DNA of 6,736 nucleotides, taken from positions 1 to 6,736 of the forward strand of contig JAUWLN010000094.1 of assembly GCA_030613665.1 (NCBI GenBank), read 5' to 3'. This stretch comes from Dehalococcoidia bacterium (GTDB taxonomy: Bacteria > Chloroflexota > Dehalococcoidia > Dehalococcoidales > RBG-16-60-22). A program made the translations under genes and the position numbers. The notes beneath the pieces were generated by a model, which saw only the letters and a list, made by a program, of their open reading frames with translations, made no database searches and was not told where the DNA came from. Positions 1 through 4,600 of the stretch are shown here, in pieces. The first letter of the stretch is position 1, and each line of letters starts with the position of its first letter.

Positions 1-210
1 CCGGAGTTTATGGGTATAGGCAAAGGCGAGGATATACGAGCTGGCGGCGAGCATGACGTGGAGCTCATATCCCCACAGGGTCGGCTTGTTGAAAACATAG
101 CGTAGCGTGACTTCAGTAGTGACCAGCACCATCAGTGCCACGATAAACCACCGTCCCGTAAGTGCTGTCACCACGCTGATGGCGTCAATGGTATGTAAAA
201 ATTTCTTCAT
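1..210 (-). CDS. dctQ: TRAP transporter small permease (DctQ family), N-terminal part
   Basis: The reverse strand reads from an ATG at 210 without a stop to the window edge, giving the first 70 residues of a membrane protein. It begins MKKFLHTIDAIS and has a hydrophobic helix (about residues 20-35, FIVALMVLVTTEV). The motif LRYVFNKPTLWGYEL follows, and a second helix starts at about residue 50. An RYVFN-x-P-x-x-W-x-x-E-L stretch after the first helix is characteristic of DctQ, the four-helix small membrane subunit of TRAP carboxylate transporters, which pairs with the large DctM permease. It lies 72 nt downstream of dctP in the same direction, the usual P-Q-M order, so dctM is expected just outside the window. 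The ribosome site is weak (an AGAAAAG-like purine run about 8 nt before ATG). The 3' part is missing. Confidence 0.85.
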   Translation of the reverse strand, partial: MKKFLHTIDAISVVTALTGRWFIVALMVLVTTEVTLRYVFNKPTLWGYELHVMLAASSYILAFAYTHKLR

Positions 211-237
211 TATCTATCTTTTCTAGTTATTACGTTT

Positions 238-267
238 CCCCGCCCCGAAGATGACTCCGGGGCGGGG
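238..267 (-). other. GC-rich stem-loop between dctP and dctQ
   Basis: Two perfect 10-base arms (CCCCGCCCCG at 238-247 and CGGGGCGGGG at 258-267) enclose a 10-nt loop, and one A-T pair extends the stem. It sits between the dctP stop and the dctQ start. Read on the transcribed strand it is followed by AAACG, not a U-tract, so it does not look like a full intrinsic terminator. Hairpins at this place after a binding-protein gene often protect the 3' end of the upstream message or attenuate the permease genes. That role is inferred here. Confidence 0.7.
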
Positions 268-282
268 AGCTGATTCTGGAAA

Positions 283-1377
283 TTACAGGCGTGGGTAGGT
301 TGTCGCGTAGGCGTCGCGCCAGTTGAACAGGGACTTCATGAGCTTGTCGTAGAACGGGTTCTCGGCCTGTCGCTTGGCATAGAATTCATTGGAATTGCCT
401 ACTATCACGTCTTCCACTGATTGGGGTACCGGTTGGACGTTTACGCCAGCAGCAATCCACTCTGCGGTGGCGGTGGTGTTCTTGTAGGTCCACTCCGCAT
501 AGTGCCGTATGCCCTCAGCCCAGACCAGTTCGGTGAATATCCACTTCAGGTCGTTGGGCAGGTCAGCCCATGACTGCTCGTTGACGATATAGATGTACAC
601 GTCGGTGGGTTGACGGGCGGGGGAGACGTAGGCATAGTCCACAATCTCTTGGAAACCTAATGTCAAATCCATTGCAAGGCTGCTGTGCTGGAAACCTTCG
701 ATGACGCCTCGCTGCATGGCCTCGTAGATTTCGGGGCTCGGGGTGGAGACAGCAGCCACGCCCAGCGGGCCGAAAATCTCTGCCTCGTCACCGAGGAGCC
801 TCATCTTTTTGCCGTCCAGGTCAGCGGGACTGTTAAGTTCGAAGCTGGTGTAGAGGAAGGTCTCCGGCTCGCGGCAGATGGCGGCTATCGGCTTGACATT
901 CCCAAATCCGCCGGCATCAAACATTTCCTTCATCAGAACGAGGCCCTCGCCGTACATGTACCACATGTAGTACTGGAGGGCGGTGGGGCCACCGACGGTG
1001 GTGGAGAACGGGGGAGCGGATGGGAGGTTACCGACCCACAGGATGGGGCCATTGGAAGCGCCGTCAAGCATGCCCTTCTGGACGGCATCAAGCTCGGTGT
1101 CGGCGGGGACGATGGCGCCGCCCTCGTTGGCCTGGATTATGAAGCGACCGCCGCTGGCGGCCTCAATCGCCTTGCTGACCCTGGCCAGGGACAGGAAAGT
1201 CGAAGTGGTGGATGGGTTATCATCCTGGTAAATCCATTTGACCACTTCCATAGGCTGTGCCGGTGCTGGAGCTGGAGCCGGTGCTGGAGCCGGTGCTGGA
1301 GCCGGTGCTGCACAAGCAACCATACTACTTACCAGTACCATAACCATTACTAATGCAAATACTAGTTTCTTGCTCAA
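283..1377 (-). CDS. dctP: TRAP transporter solute-binding lipoprotein (DctP family)
   Basis: This 364-residue protein is the extracytoplasmic receptor that captures a carboxylate and hands it to the DctQ/DctM permease. Residues 1-21 form a lipoprotein signal (MSKK, a hydrophobic stretch, then MVAC with Cys22 as the lipidated residue). Eight Pro-Ala pairs (25-40) make a tether. The mature domain shows TRAP family landmarks: the ligand-side arginine in AAICREPETF (Arg169), the SPADLDGKKMR segment ending in Arg193 (the family's usual carboxylate-binding Arg), and PSPEIYEAMQRGVIEG near 213-228. Length is normal for the family. The start is TTG at 1377-1375. AAGGAGG at 1383-1389 lies 5 nt upstream, and the ATG between them is out of frame and stops at once. 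The gene has its own promoter (1538-1566). The substrate cannot be assigned. The genes upstream suggest a hydroxy or oxo acid. Confidence 0.93.
   Translation of the reverse strand: MSKKLVFALVMVMVLVSSMVACAAPAPAPAPAPAPAPAPAQPMEVVKWIYQDDNPSTTSTFLSLARVSKAIEAASGGRFIIQANEGGAIVPADTELDAVQKGMLDGASNGPILWVGNLPSAPPFSTTVGGPTALQYYMWYMYGEGLVLMKEMFDAGGFGNVKPIAAICREPETFLYTSFELNSPADLDGKKMRLLGDEAEIFGPLGVAAVSTPSPEIYEAMQRGVIEGFQHSSLAMDLTLGFQEIVDYAYVSPARQPTDVYIYIVNEQSWADLPNDLKWIFTELVWAEGIRHYAEWTYKNTTATAEWIAAGVNVQPVPQSVEDVIVGNSNEFYAKRQAENPFYDKLMKSLFNWRDAYATTYPRL
1259..1310 (-). repeat. 12-bp tandem repeat encoding the Ala-Pro linker of DctP
   Basis: The plus strand carries GCCGGTGCTGGA four times, the last copy incomplete, with one half unit (GCTGGA) after the first. 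The repeat encodes alternating Pro and Ala just after the lipidated cysteine. Units of 12 bp keep the reading frame, so slippage would only change linker length. Similar Pro-Ala tethers are common in surface lipoproteins of Chloroflexota-type genomes. Confidence 0.8.
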
Positions 1378-1454
1378 ATCATCCTCCTTGTTAACGTTTT
1401 GACTGTAAAATTGCGAAAAGATGGCGCTTTGTGAAGGCAGTCACCTCCTTTCAT
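1374..1454 (-). CDS. Possible 26-codon upstream ORF overlapping the dctP start
   Basis: In the dctP leader an ATG at 1454-1452 opens a frame of 26 codons (MKGGDCLHKAPSF, then 13 more residues) that ends with TGA at 1376-1374. This stop overlaps the TTG start of dctP as TTGA, a layout seen in translationally coupled genes. The peptide resembles no family I know and no clear Shine-Dalgarno precedes its ATG. The strong AAGGAGGTGA lies inside its second to fifth codons instead. It may well be a chance open frame. It is listed because the overlap is exact. Confidence 0.2.
   Translation of the reverse strand: MKGGDCLHKAPSFRNFTVKTLTRRMI
1383..1389 (-). promoter_or_regulatory. Ribosome binding site that fixes the TTG start of dctP
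   Basis: AAGGAGG on the reverse strand lies 5 nt before the TTG at 1377. No in-frame ATG or GTG lies close enough to use it, so the TTG start is well supported. Confidence 0.8.
1441..1450 (-). promoter_or_regulatory. Orphan perfect Shine-Dalgarno sequence in the dctP leader
   Basis: The reverse strand reads AAGGAGGTGA, a ten-base match to the anti-Shine-Dalgarno complement, about 65 nt upstream of the real dctP ribosome site. No ATG, GTG or TTG lies at normal spacing downstream of it. A CTG follows directly but is too close. It could be a ribosome standby site, part of a leader structure, or the relic of a lost start. Confidence 0.45.
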
Positions 1455-1467
1455 ACCTGATGAGAGA

Positions 1468-1513
1468 CTTAAATTAAAAGAACAGAACATATAATGTGAC
1501 TTTTAATTTCAAG
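1468..1513. repeat. AT-rich inverted repeat in the dctP leader
   Basis: AAATTAAAAG (1471-1480) and CTTTTAATTT (1500-1509) are exact reverse complements. The match resumes with CTT/AAG just outside after a one-base bulge, and the loop is 19 nt. It lies 20-60 nt downstream of the predicted transcription start of dctP. It could be an operator for a dimeric regulator or a weak RNA hairpin. Its strand and role cannot be decided from sequence. Confidence 0.5.
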
Positions 1514-1537
1514 ATATAGGTACGCGTCTGATAGGAC

Positions 1538-1566
1538 ATAATATAGGAGTCTATTGAGTTTGTCAA
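1538..1566 (-). promoter_or_regulatory. Sigma70-type promoter for dctP
   Basis: On the reverse strand a perfect -35 hexamer TTGACA (1566-1561) is followed after exactly 17 nt by TATTAT (1543-1538), which matches the -10 consensus at five of six positions. Transcription would start near 1531 and give a leader of about 150 nt before dctP. The promoter lies downstream of the PPC gene, so dctP and dctQ can be expressed independently of it. Confidence 0.65.
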
Positions 1567-1659
1567 GTCTTTCAAATAACGAAAACCTCTGCTCACTCAG
1601 ATATTGACGATACGTGTTGTCCTTTCTGGCTTTCCGGGGCAGAAATCGCCGGTGTAAAT

Positions 1660-2082
1660 TCAGGTGGTGCGTAAGGCGCTCAGGCCGGATTCAGGGTCTA
1701 CATCGCGCTCGAGCTGGTAGTTGAGTTCCCCGATGTAAATCTCGACTGTGGCCCAGGTAATGCCTTCTTCGAGGTGGCCGCCGATTAACTGGCCTGGTTT
1801 CAGCGGGTCGATGGCGCACATGTGAATGTGGAAAATATTTTCACCCTCATGTACGGAAAGGGACCCCTGGGCGGAGAGGATGGACAGGTGGCCTTCGTAC
1901 TCATCGAAATTCCAGCCCCACTTCCCGTCCTTGGGAGCGGTTCCGAATTTGACATTTTCCAGAGAGCCAATGATACCGAGGATTATTCCTGAGGTAATAC
2001 CTTTCTTTTCACAGTATTTATTGAGTTCGCTCAAGATTTCCTGTCCGCGATTTAACCGGAGAAGATTGACTGATTTGAACAC
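1660..2082 (-). CDS. PPC (DUF296) domain protein, PD1-like
   Basis: This 140-residue protein is one complete PPC/DUF296 domain. It has the family pattern: an N-terminal LNRGQEILSELNKYCEKKGI helix, the glycine-rich strand ILGIIGSLENVKFG (34-47), GHLSILSAQGSLS (64-76), then FHIHM with His85 and His87, GGHL with His103, and the closing strand ATVEIYI (111-117). In this fold three histidines form a metal site. The plant relatives bind DNA through an added AT-hook, which is absent here, and the fold is shared with acetolactate decarboxylase. The start is GTG at 2082-2080, 7 nt after AAGGAGG (2090-2096). The gene lies upstream of dctP in the same direction and divergent from the dehydrogenase operon. 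A metabolic role on the imported acid seems more likely than gene regulation, but this is inference. Confidence 0.88.
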   Translation of the reverse strand: MFKSVNLLRLNRGQEILSELNKYCEKKGITSGIILGIIGSLENVKFGTAPKDGKWGWNFDEYEGHLSILSAQGSLSVHEGENIFHIHMCAIDPLKPGQLIGGHLEEGITWATVEIYIGELNYQLERDVDPESGLSALRTT

Positions 2083-2208
2083 GTAAATACCTCCTTATTC
2101 CTTGTCATGTATTGCCCTGGCCCTGTCTGGTGAATCGTGTAAACGGGCTCACTCAGACGATGGGTGATAATGAGCATGCAGCATGGGCTGCGGCCACTGG
2201 TTTAGTCC

Positions 2209-2238
2209 ATAGTACAACATTTCCGTAACGGATGGCAA
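2209..2238 (-). promoter_or_regulatory. Candidate promoter of the PPC gene with an internal palindrome
   Basis: The reverse strand reads TTGCCA (2238-2233, five of six -35 bases), an 18-nt spacer, then TACTAT (2214-2209, four of six -10 bases). The spacer contains the 11-bp palindrome TCCGTTACGGA (2222-2232), well placed for a repressor. The leader to the GTG start would be about 120 nt. The -10 box is only moderate, so this is a candidate. Confidence 0.4.
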
Positions 2239-2263
2239 AAATTCCGGAACTGATACCCGGCGA

Positions 2264-2278
2264 ATATTTGACAAATAT
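2264..2278. promoter_or_regulatory. 15-bp palindrome over the -35 box of the dehydrogenase operon, likely operator
   Basis: ATATTTG-A-CAAATAT is a perfect 7-1-7 dyad. It contains TTGACA at 2268-2273, which would serve as the -35 of a plus-strand promoter. A regulator bound here would block RNA polymerase. No regulator gene lies in the window, so its identity is unknown. Confidence 0.5.
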
Positions 2279-2296
2279 CAGGCGAAAGATAAAAAT
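2268..2296 (+). promoter_or_regulatory. Candidate promoter of the dehydrogenase-aldolase operon
   Basis: A perfect TTGACA (2268-2273) is followed after 16-17 nt by TAAAAA or AAAAAT (2290-2296), each only four of six -10 matches. The weak -10 suggests an activator or a different sigma preference. The leader to the ATG at 2380 would be about 75 nt and would include the hairpin at 2311-2336. Confidence 0.4.
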
Positions 2297-2310
2297 GTGG
2301 TATATCCCTT

Positions 2311-2336
2311 TGCCCTGGCAGGATTAGCTGCGGGCA
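2311..2336 (+). other. Bulged hairpin in the leader of the dehydrogenase operon
   Basis: TGCCC (2311-2315) pairs with GGGCA (2332-2336), and GCAG (2318-2321) with CTGC (2328-2331). There is a 2-nt TG bulge on the left side and a GATTAG loop. No U-tract follows, so it is not an intrinsic terminator. It lies about 30 nt upstream of the ribosome site. Confidence 0.4.
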
Positions 2337-2379
2337 GAAATTCGCCATACCGTAAATTTATCACAAGGAGGAAACAGGC

Positions 2380-3429
2380 ATGGGTCGTAAAGCCAGGGTC
2401 GGCTTCACCCGGGATTACTATGACAAAGATGGCAATTTTATTCTGGATTGCCCGGCATACAGGTCCATGGAGAAGATGCAGGGTATTGAGTCAGAGGTCT
2501 TCGCCGAGATGCTGCCCGAGGTTGCCCCGCAGCAGATAGAAAATTTTGATATTGTGGTCACCCGTACCTTCTCCCGATGGACGGATAACAGTTTTACTGG
2601 CAATGACCGGCTTCTTTCTTTGCATCGCAATGGCGTTGGTTATGACCGGGTTGACGTCCCGGCGCTGACCAGAGCCGGAATACTTTTATGCATTACACCG
2701 GCTGCGGTACGCCGGCCGGTTGCGGTGACCATCATTACGTTTATTCTTGCCCTCAGCACGCGTCTTTTTCTCAAACATCAACTCGCTAGCGAAGGGAAGT
2801 GGAGCGAGGCGGCTAAAAACCACGGCTGTGGATTGATTGGCAGGACGCTGGGATCGCTGGGTGTGGGCAACATAGGGCATGAAATGTTCAAACTGGCCAG
2901 GCCCTTCGGTATGAAGCATATCGCCTATGACCCTTATCTCAAGCAGGAAGATATGAGCGATGTCGACGCGGAGATGGTGGACATGGACACCGTGATTTCC
3001 CAGTCTGACTTCCTCAACATCAGCTGTCCGCTGAATGAGAAGACTCGCCATCTCGTCGGTGAAAGAGAGCTGAAAATGATGAAGCCGACGGCCTTCCTGA
3101 TAAATACCGCTCGCGGGCCGGTTATCGATGAGGCAGTGCTCATTAAAGCTCTGCGGGAAAAATGGATACAGGGTGCCGCTCTGGATGTCTTTGACCAGGA
3201 GCCAACCCCGCCGGATAATCCGCTGTTGAAGCTGGATAATGTCATCGTTACCGCACATGCCATGGCGTTCACCGACGAGTTTTTAAACACGGCGTGGGAA
3301 GTTATCGGCAAGCAGATAGCGCAGCTCATGGATGGAGAGCAACCCGACGGCGTGGTGAACCGGGATGTCTGGGACCAGTCGAAGTTTCAGTCCAAACTGA
3401 AGCGGTTTCTTGAGCAAATTAAGAGCTGA
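2380..3429 (+). CDS. D-isomer-specific 2-hydroxyacid dehydrogenase, NAD-dependent
   Basis: This 349-residue cytoplasmic enzyme interconverts a D-2-hydroxy acid and its 2-oxo acid. The substrate-binding half contains NGVGYDRVDV (84-93) and TPAAVRRPVAV (106-116), the latter typical of a poorly characterised subgroup. The Rossmann fold follows with LGSLGVGNIG (GxGxxG at 161-166). Asp184 (AYDPY), at the end of the second strand, favours NAD over NADP. The catalytic set is complete: Arg245 in NTARG, Glu274 in DVFDQEP and His293 in TAHAMAF. The His motif departs from the common TPH. The ATG at 2380 is supported by AAGGAGG 8 nt upstream. The aldolase follows after 21 nt, so the two enzymes probably act on one pathway. 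The exact substrate (glycerate, glyoxylate or a longer hydroxy acid) cannot be told. Confidence 0.92.
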   Translation: MGRKARVGFTRDYYDKDGNFILDCPAYRSMEKMQGIESEVFAEMLPEVAPQQIENFDIVVTRTFSRWTDNSFTGNDRLLSLHRNGVGYDRVDVPALTRAGILLCITPAAVRRPVAVTIITFILALSTRLFLKHQLASEGKWSEAAKNHGCGLIGRTLGSLGVGNIGHEMFKLARPFGMKHIAYDPYLKQEDMSDVDAEMVDMDTVISQSDFLNISCPLNEKTRHLVGERELKMMKPTAFLINTARGPVIDEAVLIKALREKWIQGAALDVFDQEPTPPDNPLLKLDNVIVTAHAMAFTDEFLNTAWEVIGKQIAQLMDGEQPDGVVNRDVWDQSKFQSKLKRFLEQIKS

Positions 3430-3450
3430 AAAAAAGTAAGGAGAACGGCA

Positions 3451-4224
3451 TTGAAAAAAAACCACGTGAAAGAACTGTGGCGTGAAGGCAAAGCATCGGT
3501 TGGCACCTGGGTGGTGCTGGGCAGTCCCATCACCGCCGAAATCATTGCTAATATGGAATACGAATGGATAGTAGTTGATACCGAGCATGGTGCTATTGAT
3601 ATCGGCACAACGCAGTCCATCATACAGGCCATCTTATACACCGGCGCGGTGCCGATGGTCAGGGTGCCCTGGAACGACCCCGCGCTAATCAAACGTGCTC
3701 TCGATGCCGGCGCTTACGGGCTGGTCATCCCCATGGTGAACAGCCGTGAAGAGGCGATACAGGCAGTGCAGGCCACTCGTTATCCACCGCTTGGCATACG
3801 GAGCTTCGGGGGACCGAGGACGCGCCTCTACGGCGGTGCTGACTATTTTGAACATGCCAACGAAGAGATTGCCTTAATGGTACAGATTGAGCATGTTGAT
3901 GCCGTGAACAGCGCTGATGAAATCCTCTCTGTAGAGGGTATCGACGGCTTCTTTATCGGGCCGAGTGACCTTGCCATATCCATGGGGCTGAAACCGGGTC
4001 TTGACCAGACCGACCCCCGGCATGTGGCGGCGGTAAGTAAGGTTTTGGAGATTGGGAAGCGACACGGTGTCCAGGGGGGCATTCAGGTTGGTAGTGCCGA
4101 AGCAGTCAACGAGCGCATCGCTCAGGGATTCAAGTTTATCGCCCTGAGCAGCGATGAGGGTTTCTTGCGGAGCGCCGCGTTGTCAGCGCTGGGCAATGTC
4201 GCTAAAGACAGAAAAGCCCCTTAA
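3451..4224 (+). CDS. HpcH/HpaI-family class II aldolase (4-hydroxy-2-oxo acid aldolase type)
   Basis: This 257-residue protein matches the HpcH/HpaI family in length and motifs. These metal-dependent enzymes reversibly cleave 4-hydroxy-2-oxo acids to pyruvate or a similar oxo acid plus an aldehyde. VVDTEHGAID holds the catalytic His46. Arg71 in MVRVPWNDP binds the oxo-acid carboxylate. YPPLGIRSFGGPR (111-123) is the signature loop, and Glu147 (QIEHVD) and Asp173 (IGPSDLAISMGL) are the metal ligands. All key residues are present. The start is TTG at 3451, 7 nt after TAAGGAG (3437-3443), and the next in-frame ATG is codon 35, inside the first strands. It sits 21 nt behind the dehydrogenase in one operon. 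Relatives act on sugar-acid (2-keto-3-deoxy-rhamnonate, glucarate) and homoprotocatechuate breakdown. Which one applies here is unknown. Confidence 0.93.
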   Translation: MKKNHVKELWREGKASVGTWVVLGSPITAEIIANMEYEWIVVDTEHGAIDIGTTQSIIQAILYTGAVPMVRVPWNDPALIKRALDAGAYGLVIPMVNSREEAIQAVQATRYPPLGIRSFGGPRTRLYGGADYFEHANEEIALMVQIEHVDAVNSADEILSVEGIDGFFIGPSDLAISMGLKPGLDQTDPRHVAAVSKVLEIGKRHGVQGGIQVGSAEAVNERIAQGFKFIALSSDEGFLRSAALSALGNVAKDRKAP

Positions 4225-4231
4225 GCGGGCT
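4215..4231. terminator. Possible shared terminator between convergent genes
   Basis: AGCCC (4215-4219) and GGGCT (4227-4231) form a 5-bp stem with a 7-nt loop that includes the aldolase stop codon. The flanks give TCTTTG on the plus strand and TTTTCTG on the minus strand, so it fits slightly better as the end of the minus-strand CARDB gene. The stem is short and the U-tracts are poor. Confidence 0.35.
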
Positions 4232-4252
4232 CTTTGTCGGAGGTGGATTGCC

Positions 4253-4600
4253 TCACTTGTTGCGGAACGCCTGGACCAGTGCGAAGAGCAGGATACCGCC
4301 GAATACCGCTATCACGATGCCAAATAATATCTCTCCCTTGAGGCCTCCTTCCTCCGGCGTCAGCGGTATGGGGGCTGGACTCGGCCGAGGTTTCTTCTGA
4401 GGAGCGGGTGTGGGCGCCGGCTCTGATGATGAAGTGACGTTTTCGGTGGAGAAGGTTATCTCCTTTTCGTTGTTTTCTTCATCGCTCTCATGAATCCGGT
4501 TTCCTTCATCGATAATCACTCTGATAGTATGTGGTCCGGACTGAGATATAAGAGTACTGAAGGTCTCCTCTGTGGTCGCATCGGGTTCCAGCGTGTCGAT
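4253..4600 (-). pseudogene. C-terminal end and membrane anchor of the CARDB protein, cut off by an in-frame TAG
   Basis: After the TAG at 4601-4603 the same frame stays open for 115 codons. It begins IDTLEPDATTEETF and completes the seventh CARDB domain (GPHTIRVIIDEG, then ESDEENNEKEITFS). A Pro-rich linker follows (EPAPTPAPQKKPRPSPAPIP), then one membrane helix (ILFGIVIAVFGGILLFALVQA) and the basic tail FRNK before TGA at 4255-4253. This is a typical outside-to-inside C-terminal anchor. A gene finder could start an 88-codon ORF at the GTG at 4519, but no Shine-Dalgarno precedes it and it falls mid-domain, so independent translation is unlikely. It is the 3' end of the gene on its right, separated by a nonsense mutation, a sequence error or a read-through codon. 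Confidence 0.75.

Larger units (their letters stand above)
2083..2379. other. Divergent regulatory region between the PPC gene and the dehydrogenase operon
   Basis: No gene lies in these 297 bases. They hold the PPC ribosome site (2090-2096) and a small hairpin GCAGC-ATGG-GCTGC (2178-2191) in the PPC leader. A candidate promoter follows in each direction, each overlapping a palindrome. The region also has an isolated TTCCGGAA (2242-2249), a bulged hairpin (2311-2336), and the dehydrogenase ribosome site AAGGAGG (2365-2371). The density of dyads suggests joint control of both transcription units. Confidence 0.6.

Noticed and set aside
685..1353. Plus-strand open frame of 222 codons opposite dctP
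   Set aside because: It is antisense to a clear TRAP receptor, its C-terminus is the mirror of the Ala-Pro repeat (Cys-Trp-Ser-Arg runs), and it shows no domain or ribosome site.
1587..1659. Searched for a terminator after the PPC gene
   Set aside because: Only very short dyads are present and no stem is followed by a T-run on the reverse strand, so none was called. Read-through into dctP remains possible.
2295..2327. ATG-opened 10-codon frame in the dehydrogenase leader (MWYIPLPWQD)
   Set aside because: It has no ribosome site and its ATG lies at or before the predicted transcription start, so it is probably chance.
2297..2539. Plus-strand frame starting GTG in the leader and overlapping the dehydrogenase
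   Set aside because: It is out of frame with the dehydrogenase, has a low-complexity Arg/Pro-rich translation and no Shine-Dalgarno. It reads through the leader hairpin.
2686..3258. Minus-strand open frame of 190 codons opposite the dehydrogenase
   Set aside because: The plus strand carries a complete dehydrogenase with all catalytic residues. This frame has no recognisable motif and no ribosome site.
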